Assembly: GCA_902610255.1 (NCBI GenBank)
Contig: CACLUX010000005.1
Span: forward strand, 1 to 64,000
Length of the DNA: 64,000 bases
Reading direction: 5' to 3'
Source: an uncultured Alphaproteobacteria bacterium
GTDB taxonomy: Bacteria > Pseudomonadota > Alphaproteobacteria > HIMB59
Shown here: one piece after another, positions 27,516 through 36,106 of the stretch
How positions within the stretch are numbered: the first letter of the stretch is position 1
Layout: each line of letters begins with the position of its first letter
The notes under the pieces: model-generated
The model's database searches: none
Seen by the model: the letters and a program-made list of their open reading frames with translations, nothing else
Told to the model about the DNA's origin: nothing
Position numbers and translations under genes: made by a program

Positions 27516-28593
27516 AATTTAGTTTGATTTTATCAATAAATTTAATTCTATCATTAAGTGTCTTAAACTTCGCAGACTTACTCTCCACTTTAAGGTGCAT
27601 CATGATAAAATTAATAATTTCATTATAACTTATTTCTTTTGATAAGTACTTTTTTTGTGCAATATTATTTAATATCATAAACCTTATTTGATTATCTGGT
27701 GACAAAACTTTTAAAATATTTAAATATTTACTAATTTTAAAGCGTTTGTCTTTAAATTCTTGTAATTTTAGCATTTCGTAATTTAAATATGTTGTTTTTG
27801 TTTTAAGATTAATTGAAGGGTAAAAATTTAAAATTGGATTTATTAACGTGTGAATCATATCGTTATCGAAACAATTGATATTTATTATATTATCCTTGTA
27901 AATTACAATACTATGTATATAAGCGTTTCTGGAAATCAAGAAGTCAATTTTTTTCAAATCAATTTTATAAATAATAGATAACTCATAAATTTCTAAAAAT
28001 TTGTTTATAAAATTTGAAGAGTCAATAGAGTTGTTTATACCCATTTTCCATTTAGGGTGATCAAGTACTTTTTTTAATTTTACAGAATTCAAATTAATAT
28101 TTTTATTAAAATAAAAAGGACCACCTGATGCTGTAATAAAAATTCTTTTTACATTGTCATTGTTAAAATTATTATTTTTAAGAGAAAAATGCTCAGAGTC
28201 TAAAGGAATTAGATTATTATTCGTTTTAATTATTTTATTAATTAATGTATCACCACCTGCAATAATCATTTCTTTATTAGCTATTGCAATGTAAGAATTT
28301 TTATTATTATTTAAAATGATATCTATATAAACTAACGACTTATAACCATAATCTAAAAAATAAATAATATCTATTTTGTGCCGTTTTAGAAATAGTTTGA
28401 AATTTAAATTTTCAATATCATTACTTAATTTGAAATAAAATTTTATATTGTAATTTTTAGCCTGTTTACGAAGTAAAATTCCGTTATTAAAACATGTTAT
28501 TGCATGGATATGTATATCTTTTTTATTACAAAAATTTAAAAACTTAGTACCAAGTTTTCCTGTAGATCCTATAACTAAAATCTTAGGTTTCAT
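27499..28593 (-). CDS. dxr: 1-deoxy-D-xylulose 5-phosphate reductoisomerase, divergent
   Basis: Second enzyme of the methylerythritol phosphate isoprenoid pathway. The 364-residue protein starts with the NADPH-binding GSTGKLGT and keeps ANKEMIIAGG, the metal-binding LDSEH, TASGGPFYF, HPKWKMG and the substrate-binding NKFLE set. Other parts have drifted: the family PQSxIHS motif reads RNAYIHS and the loop after the second strand is rebuilt with Asn/Lys/Ile. It is somewhat shorter than the usual 385-400 residues. Functionally consistent with ispF at the start of the window. Confidence 0.9.
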   Translation of the reverse strand: MKPKILVIGSTGKLGTKFLNFCNKKDIHIHAITCFNNGILLRKQAKNYNIKFYFKLSNDIENLNFKLFLKRHKIDIIYFLDYGYKSLVYIDIILNNNKNSYIAIANKEMIIAGGDTLINKIIKTNNNLIPLDSEHFSLKNNNFNNDNVKRIFITASGGPFYFNKNINLNSVKLKKVLDHPKWKMGINNSIDSSNFINKFLEIYELSIIYKIDLKKIDFLISRNAYIHSIVIYKDNIININCFDNDMIHTLINPILNFYPSINLKTKTTYLNYEMLKLQEFKDKRFKISKYLNILKVLSPDNQIRFMILNNIAQKKYLSKEISYNEIINFIMMHLKVESKSAKFKTLNDRIKFIDKIKLNYEKNL

Positions 28594-29351
28594 ATTAAAT
28601 TATAAATCAAAATTATTGAAAAAAAGAACATACTATCTAATCTATCTAATATACCACCATGATTATGTAAAATATTAGAAAAATCTTTTAATTTATTTTT
28701 TCTTTTTATATAAGAAAAAAAAATATCACCAAAAAATAATGATATTGACAATAAAGCAGAAAATAAAATCGAAAAATTTAGTTGGTAGATTAAAAAAAAA
28801 CTAAGGATAAAAGATACAGTTGTTCCTGACCAAGTTTTATTTGGGCTTATAAAAGGAACAATTAATGGACCTTTTAAAAATTTCCCTGAGATGTACGCAA
28901 TAGTATCATTAAAGAAAGATATACAGAAAATAATATACAAAATATTTCTGTCGTTATAAAAAAGAACGAAAAAATTTAGAATAAAAATTAAAACACTAAT
29001 TAAAAAAATTTTTTTCAAATAAAAATTCGGGAATAAAATATTTATAATAATTAAAATAACAATTAAGAAATTTAATAAATATATTATTTCTTGATATAAA
29101 TAATTTAACGGAATCATTAATACAAAAAAAGTTACTACTAAAAAATCGGAAAAATTATTTATGAATTTTGATTTATATAATTCTATAATTACTAAAAAAG
29201 TAACAGATAACAACACTATGTAGTCAAGTTTAAAAAAATAACAAAATACGAAGAAAAATAATATAAAAAAGCCAACTACTAATCTATTTTTATCAATTAC
29301 CAAATTTTCGATCAATCTTACTAAATTGTTCAATATATTTTTTAACATCAT
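28590..29351 (-). CDS. cdsA: Phosphatidate cytidylyltransferase
   Basis: Makes CDP-diacylglycerol from phosphatidate and CTP in the inner membrane. The 253-residue protein consists of about seven transmembrane helices; the C-terminal signature appears as FFNDTIAYISGKFLKGP, SPNKTWSGT, GDIFFSYIKRKNKLKDFS and HGGILDRLDSMFF. The annotated ATG lies 59 bases inside uppS. A TTG or other non-ATG start nearer the uppS stop is possible, because the first about 18 residues precede the first membrane helix and are poorly conserved. Confidence 0.93.
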   Translation of the reverse strand: MMLKNILNNLVRLIENLVIDKNRLVVGFFILFFFVFCYFFKLDYIVLLSVTFLVIIELYKSKFINNFSDFLVVTFFVLMIPLNYLYQEIIYLLNFLIVILIIINILFPNFYLKKIFLISVLIFILNFFVLFYNDRNILYIIFCISFFNDTIAYISGKFLKGPLIVPFISPNKTWSGTTVSFILSFFLIYQLNFSILFSALLSISLFFGDIFFSYIKRKNKLKDFSNILHNHGGILDRLDSMFFFSIILIYNLI

Positions 29352-29964
29352 TTTTATTTAAATTAGGCCATAATTTATTTGTAAAAAAAAGTTCAGTAAA
29401 TGAAATTTGATACAACATAAAATCACTTAATCTTTTAAATCCACCAGTTCGAATTAACATATCAGGATCTGGAACACCAAAAGTAGATAAATTTTCATTA
29501 AAATTTTTAATATTTTTAGATTTATAACGAGATAATTTTTTTAACGTGTTTAAAATATCATCTTTACCACTATAGTTTAGATAAATTATAAGTTTATTTT
29601 TACTGTTTAAGTTATTACTTTGTAAATTAATTAAATTTTTCAAAAGATCTTTAGGTAAAAATTTCAAATTACCTTTGAATATTATTCTAAATTTATAATT
29701 ATTTTTATCTTTCAGTGGATCTGAAAAATCTATAAGTATCTTTTTTATAATATCTATTAATACAGAACCTCTTTTAAAGTTGTGTTTAGAAAGAGCAAAT
29801 GCTGATACATAATTTATATTATAATTTTCAAAAATAAAATTTGTAATATCAATTAATTTTTTAGCACCATACTTATAAGACTCAAGTTTACTTACCTTAT
29901 TTTTTTTAGACCATCTATTGTTACCGTCCATAATAAATGCAACATGGTCAATTTTATTTTTCAA
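29293..29964 (-). CDS. uppS: Undecaprenyl diphosphate synthase, divergent
   Basis: Cis-prenyltransferase making the C55 lipid carrier for peptidoglycan and LPS. The 223-residue protein keeps HVAFIMDGNNRW with the catalytic Asp, and DMLIRTGGFKRLSDF and ELFFTNKLWPN near the C-terminus. Three family motifs are changed: GNGRW reads GNNRW, the FSxENW motif reads LSKHNF, and RTGGE reads RTGGF. The main catalytic Asp and the RTGG arginine remain. Position between frr and cdsA is the standard one. Confidence 0.9.
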   Translation of the reverse strand: MKNKIDHVAFIMDGNNRWSKKNKVSKLESYKYGAKKLIDITNFIFENYNINYVSAFALSKHNFKRGSVLIDIIKKILIDFSDPLKDKNNYKFRIIFKGNLKFLPKDLLKNLINLQSNNLNSKNKLIIYLNYSGKDDILNTLKKLSRYKSKNIKNFNENLSTFGVPDPDMLIRTGGFKRLSDFMLYQISFTELFFTNKLWPNLNKNDVKKYIEQFSKIDRKFGN

Positions 29965-29966
29965 TT

Positions 29967-30521
29967 TTATACTTTTAAAATGTCTGACTCTTTTGCGGAG
30001 GAAATACTATCAATGTCTTTAGTGGCAAGATCAGTAATTTTCTGAATATCCTCTTGAAATTTTTTTGACTCGTCAATTGAGATCATTTTTTCCTTTTCTA
30101 AATTTTTAACATTGTCAATATGCTTTCTACGGATACCTCTAATAGAAATTTTAAAATTTTCTGAAATTTCAGATATAATCTTTACCAGTTCTTTTCTTCT
30201 CTCAGCAGTAAGATCAGGAAATTTCATAATAATGTTAGATCCATCAGACTGAGGTGTTACACCTAAATTTGAATCTAAAATAGACTTTTCTATATTTTTT
30301 ACCAAAGAAGCATCCCAAACATTTAAATTCAATGTCAAATTATCTATATTATTAATATTAGATAATTGAGTTAGAGGTGTTTTAGATCCGTAGCAATCTA
30401 CAAATATTGTTTTTAAAATATCAGGAGATACTCTTCCTGTCCTTATATTTTTCAATTCATTTGAAAAAGCTTCGATGCTAGCTTTCATTTCTTTTTTACA
30501 ATGATCTTTATCAAACATCAT
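29967..30521 (-). CDS. frr: Ribosome recycling factor
   Basis: Splits post-termination ribosomes together with EF-G. The 184-residue, mostly helical protein contains LKNIRTGRVSPDIL, YGSKTPLTQLSNI, PQSDGSNIIMKFPDLTAERR and IRGIRRKHIDNV. The start is the first of two adjacent ATG codons and overlaps the pyrH stop (ATGA). The rpsB-tsf-pyrH-frr order is nearly universal in proteobacteria. Confidence 0.96.
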   Translation of the reverse strand: MMFDKDHCKKEMKASIEAFSNELKNIRTGRVSPDILKTIFVDCYGSKTPLTQLSNINNIDNLTLNLNVWDASLVKNIEKSILDSNLGVTPQSDGSNIIMKFPDLTAERRKELVKIISEISENFKISIRGIRRKHIDNVKNLEKEKMISIDESKKFQEDIQKITDLATKDIDSISSAKESDILKV

Positions 30522-31228
30522 GTAATATCTTTAATAGTTGAATAAGAGCCATTGCCATCAACTATATCTAATATATTTGAACTTTTAAGGATAGAAAAAA
30601 TTATTATTGGTAATGATCTATCTTTCGCTAAACTTATAGCTGTAGCATCCATAACTTTTATATCTTTATTTAAATAATCAGAGTAAGAAATTTCAGATAT
30701 TTTTTTTGCATCAGAATTTTTAATAGGATCTTTATCGTAAATACCATCAACTTTTGTCCCCTTTAAAATAATATCTGATTTCATTTCAGAAGCTCTTAGA
30801 ACTGCAGCAGTATCTGTAGAAAAAAAAGGATTTCCAGTTCCTGATGCAAAAATTACTACCCTATTTTTATCTAAATGATTAGAGGCTTTATTTTTAATGT
30901 AAGGTTCGGCTAATCTATTAATACTTATAGCAGTCATTACTCTGGACTCTACTCCAATTTTTTTTAAATTGGATTGAAGAGCTAAAGAGTTTATTACAGT
31001 GCCTAGCATACCCATATAGTCCGAGGTTACTCTATCAATAACTCCGTTAGAAAAAGAGGAGCCTCTTATAAAATTACCACCACCTAAGACAATAGAAATT
31101 TTTAGATTTTTGTCATGAAGTTTCTTTATACTATCACAAAGGTCATTTAAAATATCAAAATCAAAACCTTGTTCATTTGATCCTGCTAAAGACTCACCAG
31201 ATATCTTTAGCATGATATTTTTGTACAT
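30518..31228 (-). CDS. pyrH: UMP kinase
   Basis: Phosphorylates UMP to UDP, upstream of PyrG in CTP synthesis. The 236 residues show the amino acid kinase fold: LKISGESLAGSN, VLGGGNFIRGSSF, DRVTSDYMGMLGTVINSLAL, NPFFSTDTAAVLRASEM, KGTKVDGIYDKDPIKN and MDATAISLAKD. The hexameric bacterial form is usually regulated by GTP and UTP. Four bases separate it from tsf. Confidence 0.97.
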   Translation of the reverse strand: MYKNIMLKISGESLAGSNEQGFDFDILNDLCDSIKKLHDKNLKISIVLGGGNFIRGSSFSNGVIDRVTSDYMGMLGTVINSLALQSNLKKIGVESRVMTAISINRLAEPYIKNKASNHLDKNRVVIFASGTGNPFFSTDTAAVLRASEMKSDIILKGTKVDGIYDKDPIKNSDAKKISEISYSDYLNKDIKVMDATAISLAKDRSLPIIIFSILKSSNILDIVDGNGSYSTIKDIT

Positions 31229-31232
31229 CTTA

Positions 31233-32105
31233 TTAAATAGTATATAAATCCATGGATGTAATGTTAAGGCTTATATTATTGTTTTTTGAAATTTCATTCA
31301 AAAAGGAGCTAACGCTTTTTTTTGGATCAGTTATAAGAGCTTGACCTAGAAGTGTATTTTCTTTCAAAAATTTATTAAGTTTACCTTGCATAATCTGATC
31401 TTTTTTATCTTCAGGCACATTAGTCATTTGTTTAAAAATAATATCTTTTTCGTCATTAAGTACTTTTGGGTCTATAGAATTTTCATCTATTCCCATTGGT
31501 TTCATAGCAGAAATTTGCATAGCTATTATTTTGAGGTCATCTACTAATTTAAGAGCAGAAGCTTGATTATCTGTTGATATTTCAACAACAGATCCAATTT
31601 TTGAACAATTTGAATTATATTTATTATGAAGATAAGTAATAAAGATTGATTTTTCTGAGTAATATTTCTTATAAGAGACTATTTGAATATTTTCACCAAT
31701 TTTAGAAATTAAATCCGTAAGATTGTCGCTCAAAGATTTATCATTTATCATGACATCTGATAAATCTTCGTCGCTACCGTTATCATTTATATTTTTATTT
31801 TCATGTATAGCTTTTGATATGTTCTCTGCAAAATTGAGAAAATCTTTATTTTTTGCAACAAAATCAGTTTCACATTTAATTTTACACACAGTAAATTCTG
31901 TGTTTGATTTATTATTATAAAAAGATATTACTCCTTCATTTGTCTCTCTATCTTGTTTTTTTTGTGCTTTAAGAATTCCTTTTTCTCTTAGCCATTTAAT
32001 TGCTGCATCAACATCATTATTGTTTTCAGATAAAGCCTTTTTACAGTCTACAATTCCACTACCCGTGGTGTCTCTAAGTTTTTTTATCAACTCCATACTA
32101 CTCAT
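31233..32105 (-). CDS. tsf: Elongation factor Ts
   Basis: Nucleotide exchange factor for EF-Tu. I place the start at MSSMELIKKLRDTTGSG (290 residues), where the ATG overlaps the rpsB 3' end by eight bases. In-frame alternatives exist at 32123 (six residues longer) and 32096 (three shorter, two bases after the rpsB stop). The UBA-like N-terminus with DCKKALSENNNDVDAAIKWL and the core TDFVAKNKDF plus MKPMGIDENSID are recognisable. It should be co-transcribed with rpsB. Confidence 0.95.
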   Translation of the reverse strand: MSSMELIKKLRDTTGSGIVDCKKALSENNNDVDAAIKWLREKGILKAQKKQDRETNEGVISFYNNKSNTEFTVCKIKCETDFVAKNKDFLNFAENISKAIHENKNINDNGSDEDLSDVMINDKSLSDNLTDLISKIGENIQIVSYKKYYSEKSIFITYLHNKYNSNCSKIGSVVEISTDNQASALKLVDDLKIIAMQISAMKPMGIDENSIDPKVLNDEKDIIFKQMTNVPEDKKDQIMQGKLNKFLKENTLLGQALITDPKKSVSSFLNEISKNNNISLNITSMDLYTI

Positions 32106-32811
32106 TTTTTTGTGAACTTTCATTTAATGATGCATCATCATTTGTAGCTAAAACTTTTTTGAAATTATCAAGAATAAATTGAACTGATTTTACACCATCA
32201 TCATTAGCAGGGATAGGATAATCAATAATATCAGGGTCACAATTAGTATCAACTATTCCAATAATTGGTATGCCTAATTTTTTTGCCTCAAGAACTGCGA
32301 TATGTTCTCTGTTGGTGTCTATAATAAATAGTACATCAGGTGTTGATTTCATTTCAACAATACCCCCTAAGGTTTTTTCTAGTCTAATTTTCTTTTTTTC
32401 TATATCTGATAATTCTTTTTTGGTAAAGACGGTATCATCGGTATTTAAAATATTTTCGAAGTTATTTAGGGTATTAATTGAATTCTTTACAGTATTCCAA
32501 TTTGTTATCATACCTCCCAACCATCTAAAGTTTACAAAGAAGTTTTTTGTTTCTTTTGCTATGTTCTCAATAATTTCACTATGTTGTTTTTTTGTAGATA
32601 CAAAAAGAAACTTTTTTTTATTTTTTGATGACTCATATGCAAACTTCAATGCATTCTCTAATAAAGGTAGAGATTTTCTTAGGTCTAATATATGGGTTCC
32701 ATTTTTTTCACCATATATGTACTTTTCCATTTTTGGATTCCATCTTTTTTTATTGTGGCCAAAGTGAGAACCATTCTTTAAAAGATCTTCTAGTGATATT
32801 TCAATATTCAT
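32098..32811 (-). CDS. rpsB: 30S ribosomal protein S2
   Basis: The 237-residue protein has LLKNGSHFGHNKKRWNPKM, IYGEKNGTHILDL, FVSTKKQHSEII, NFRWLGGMITNW, ADxLF-like DVLFIIDTNREH, EAKKLGIPIIGIVDTNCDP and IPANDDG. It is unusual in this window in having a strong Shine-Dalgarno (GGAGG at 32816-32820, four bases before the ATG). A structured leader precedes it; it heads the rpsB-tsf-pyrH-frr unit. Confidence 0.98.
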   Translation of the reverse strand: MNIEISLEDLLKNGSHFGHNKKRWNPKMEKYIYGEKNGTHILDLRKSLPLLENALKFAYESSKNKKKFLFVSTKKQHSEIIENIAKETKNFFVNFRWLGGMITNWNTVKNSINTLNNFENILNTDDTVFTKKELSDIEKKKIRLEKTLGGIVEMKSTPDVLFIIDTNREHIAVLEAKKLGIPIIGIVDTNCDPDIIDYPIPANDDGVKSVQFILDNFKKVLATNDDASLNESSQKNE

Positions 32812-32880
32812 TTTGCCTCCGGTTAAGCTTTAGTTAATAGAATGGAAACACAAAGGCACCGGATGTCTATTAACCTGTTT
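32812..32880 (-). promoter_or_regulatory. Structured mRNA leader of rpsB, probable S2 autoregulatory element
   Basis: Read on the minus strand, GGTTAATAG (32875-32867) can pair with CTATTAACT (32840-32832) to form a nine-pair stem with one G-U. The loop contains TCCGG (32863-32859) and TGCCTTT (32858-32852). TGCCTTT can pair with GGAGGCA (32820-32814), which includes the Shine-Dalgarno; alternatively TCCGG can pair with CCGGA (32822-32818), overlapping the same site. This gives a pseudoknot-like switch that could hide the ribosome binding site. Leaders controlling rpsB by S2 feedback are known in several bacterial groups; the ligand here is inferred. Confidence 0.6.
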
Positions 32881-32920
32881 TTTTGAGATGTTTTAAAGGA
32901 TAAATTTTAATAATCAAGAG

Positions 32921-35900
32921 CTAATTCAATGAAATATTTAGTATTTTATTGTCATTTTGAACTCTAATATTGTTAAAATTATCCAACTTGTCTAAATCTA
33001 AGAGTTCCTGATAAGAAAAATAATTTATCTGATTAATTAAATCATCATTATTTATAATAAGTAAATTATCAATATTAACATTATAAAAATCATTTTTAAA
33101 TACTGACTTAATTTTAGTCTTTATATATTTTGCATGAAGTGAGCTTGCATCAAACTTATCATCAAAAAGTCTTAAATCAAAAAAACCACTTTCATTTATA
33201 ACATTCAAAAGTATATATCTTTTTCCATTTCTAGTTGTTTTATATTGTGCTTTCACAACATAAAAATAAAATTCCTCTAAAAATTCATGCTTTAAGTCAA
33301 CTTTTTCTTTAAAAGATGAATGATTAAGATTTGAGAGTATTTTTGTTTGTTTTTTTTGTGAATATAAAAATCCATAACTTTCAAATTCAGCGTTTATCGG
33401 ATCAATTATATCGTAATCTTTCTTTAAAAAAAATTGACTATCTGATGAGTCATTGAATAATGATGCTCCAATTTTTTTTTGAATAATATTTTCTACATTT
33501 GCAAATAATTTTGAAATATTAGCATGAAGTGAGCTTAATGAATTTGACAATATAAGTTTCTCAATTTGCCTTTTGTTCAAGACTGATTTAGATAATCTAT
33601 CATTAAAATCTGATAGAGATTTAAATTTACCATTTGTATTTCTCTCATTTACTAATTCTCTCATAGACTCCTCTCCTACTCCCTTTAGTGCGGCCAATCC
33701 ATAAATAATTTTATCATCATGTACTATAAATTTATAATCTGAATAATTTATGTCAGGTGGTAAAATCTTTAAATTTTGCTCATATATTTCATTAAGTATT
33801 ACAAAAATTTTATCAGTATTATTTAATGAATTATTAAGTAGCTCACAATAAAACTCTAAAGGAAAATGTGCCTTTAAATAAGCAGTGTAATAAGTAATAA
33901 ATGCATAAGCAGCTGCATGACTCTTATTAAACCCATATTCAGCAAATTTTTCAATCAATGAAAATAGTTTTTCAGCATCTTTAGATCTAACTTTTTTATT
34001 TACAGCACCTTTAATAAAATTGTCCTTTTGACTCATTAATTCTGATTTGATCTTTTTTCCAATGGCTCTTCTTAATAAATCTGCTTGACCCAAAGTATAT
34101 CCAGATATTACTTGAGCTATTTTCATGATTTGCTCTTGGTATACGATTATTCCATAGGTCTCTCTTAAAATTGGCTCAAGTAAAGGGTGATCATATAAAA
34201 TTTCTTCCTCACCTTTTTTCCTTTTAATAAAACTATCAATAAATTGCATTGGACCAGGTCTATTCAATGCTAAAACAGCTATAACTTCCTCTAAACTTGT
34301 TGGTTTGAGTTTAATCAAAGTATCAACCATCGCAGCACTTTCAACTTGGAACACTCCACATGTATAACCCTGACTTAAAAGCTTAAAAGTTTTTTCATCA
34401 TCGAAAGGAATTTCAGTTAAATCAATAGAAATTTGTTTTTTTTCTTTTATTAATTTAAGAGTTTCATCAATGATAGTAAGGTTAGCTAATCCAAGAAAAT
34501 CAAATTTTAATAAACCAGCTTTTTCACAATCTTTCATGTTATATTGGGTGGCCATAATTTCAGAGTCATCGTCTTTAAATAGTGGAATATTCCCATATAG
34601 CTTATCAGAGGAAATAATTATTCCTGCAGCGTGAGTTGATACATTTCTTAGTGCACCCTCCATTGACTCTGCTTTATCCATCATTGGTGAGTCAGCTAGG
34701 TCACCTAATTGATCAGTGTGATTTGCTTTTAACTCACTGATGCTTAAAGGGTGAACTGGATTATAGGGAATTTTGTTTACCATTCTCTCAACTTCAGAAT
34801 AAGGAACCCCCTCTACTCTGCCAATATCCTTTAATATTCCCCTTGAAATCATTGATCCAAAGGTAATTATTTGTGCAACATTTTGAAAACCGTACTTTTT
34901 TTGAACATACTCAATTACTTCATCTCTTCTTGATTTACAAAAGTCGATATCAAAATCGGGCATTGATACTCTATCTGGATTTAAAAATCTCTCAAAGAGT
35001 AGACCATACTGAATTGGATCTACATCAGTAATTAACAAAGACCAAGCAACTATAGAACCAGCACCCGAACCTCTTCCAGGACCAACTGGTATCGAATTTG
35101 ATTTAGCCCATCTAATAAAATCACTGACTATCAAAAAATAACCAGAAAATTTCATTTTAACAATAACATTTAATTCATATTCGAGTCTATCTCTATAGAC
35201 TTTAGAATGGCTGTTGAATTCTTCAATTGATTTGTTTGAGAATATTTTTTTTAATCTTAAATCTAGTCCACTTCTAGATTGGTGAACAATCTCTTTATCT
35301 TCATCTGTATTTAGTTCTGATTTAAAATTTGGTAAGGTAATTGGTTTTTCCTCAATTATAAAATTGATTTTTTTTGATATTAAATTTGAATTTTCAATTA
35401 ATGAGTCAAAATTTTTATTTTTTTTAAAATACTGGGGTAGAGAGTAGTTATTGCTCAAATTAAATGATGTATTTTGTAAATATTCACCATTTTTTAGACA
35501 ATGGAGTATTTTAATTGCATCATAATCTTTGTCTTGTTTATAAAAACTAAAAGAAGAGTAAAATGATTTAACTTTGCATTTTTGTGATATTTCACATAGT
35601 AATTTATTATCTAAATTTTTGTCATATTCAAAAAAAATATCATTTTTAAAAAAATTTTTTAAAAATGAAATTTCATCAGAAATAATTTTTAAATTATTAG
35701 TGTTTATATTTAAATCTTGAAAATAACTAAATAAACCACCTAAAACTAATATATTACCTTCCGAGAAATTATTAATATTTTTTATAGATAATTCGAATTC
35801 ATTTTCAGTATTTATTTTAGTCGACAGTATGTTTAGGTTTTTAAAGCCTATTTCATTTTTTGATATAAAAGTAATTCGTGATTTATGATTTAAACTTGAA

Positions 35901-36106
35901 ATAAAATCAACATCTAAGCCTATTATTGGCTGAATACCTTTATTTTTACACTTTGTTGAAAATTCAAGAACTCCTGATAGTAATTTATAATCTGTTAAAG
36001 CCATTGCTGGCAGCTTTTCCTTTTCAGCAAAATTTACAAGATCGTTGATTTTGATATTGGACTCACAAATAGAATAATTTGAATAATTTCGTAGAGGTAT
36101 TAACAT
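32921..36106 (-). CDS. dnaE: DNA polymerase III alpha subunit
   Basis: Replicative polymerase, 1061 residues, about 100 shorter than the Escherichia coli protein. Order: PHP domain (about 1-270), polymerase palm with GPGRGSGAGSIVAW and the catalytic aspartates in MPDFDIDFCKSRRDEV, then ALNRPGPMQFIDSFIKRK, YQEQIMKIAQ, RRAIGKK, FNKSHAAAYAFITYYTAYLK, a helix-hairpin-helix region (AALKGVGEESM) and an OB domain. The PHP start reads NYSNYSICE where the family has HSxYS, so a metal-ligand histidine is gone. The extreme C-terminal clamp-loader-binding region looks reduced. It overlaps lolD by seven bases. Confidence 0.96.
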   Translation of the reverse strand: MLIPLRNYSNYSICESNIKINDLVNFAEKEKLPAMALTDYKLLSGVLEFSTKCKNKGIQPIIGLDVDFISSLNHKSRITFISKNEIGFKNLNILSTKINTENEFELSIKNINNFSEGNILVLGGLFSYFQDLNINTNNLKIISDEISFLKNFFKNDIFFEYDKNLDNKLLCEISQKCKVKSFYSSFSFYKQDKDYDAIKILHCLKNGEYLQNTSFNLSNNYSLPQYFKKNKNFDSLIENSNLISKKINFIIEEKPITLPNFKSELNTDEDKEIVHQSRSGLDLRLKKIFSNKSIEEFNSHSKVYRDRLEYELNVIVKMKFSGYFLIVSDFIRWAKSNSIPVGPGRGSGAGSIVAWSLLITDVDPIQYGLLFERFLNPDRVSMPDFDIDFCKSRRDEVIEYVQKKYGFQNVAQIITFGSMISRGILKDIGRVEGVPYSEVERMVNKIPYNPVHPLSISELKANHTDQLGDLADSPMMDKAESMEGALRNVSTHAAGIIISSDKLYGNIPLFKDDDSEIMATQYNMKDCEKAGLLKFDFLGLANLTIIDETLKLIKEKKQISIDLTEIPFDDEKTFKLLSQGYTCGVFQVESAAMVDTLIKLKPTSLEEVIAVLALNRPGPMQFIDSFIKRKKGEEEILYDHPLLEPILRETYGIIVYQEQIMKIAQVISGYTLGQADLLRRAIGKKIKSELMSQKDNFIKGAVNKKVRSKDAEKLFSLIEKFAEYGFNKSHAAAYAFITYYTAYLKAHFPLEFYCELLNNSLNNTDKIFVILNEIYEQNLKILPPDINYSDYKFIVHDDKIIYGLAALKGVGEESMRELVNERNTNGKFKSLSDFNDRLSKSVLNKRQIEKLILSNSLSSLHANISKLFANVENIIQKKIGASLFNDSSDSQFFLKKDYDIIDPINAEFESYGFLYSQKKQTKILSNLNHSSFKEKVDLKHEFLEEFYFYVVKAQYKTTRNGKRYILLNVINESGFFDLRLFDDKFDASSLHAKYIKTKIKSVFKNDFYNVNIDNLLIINNDDLINQINYFSYQELLDLDKLDNFNNIRVQNDNKILNISLN

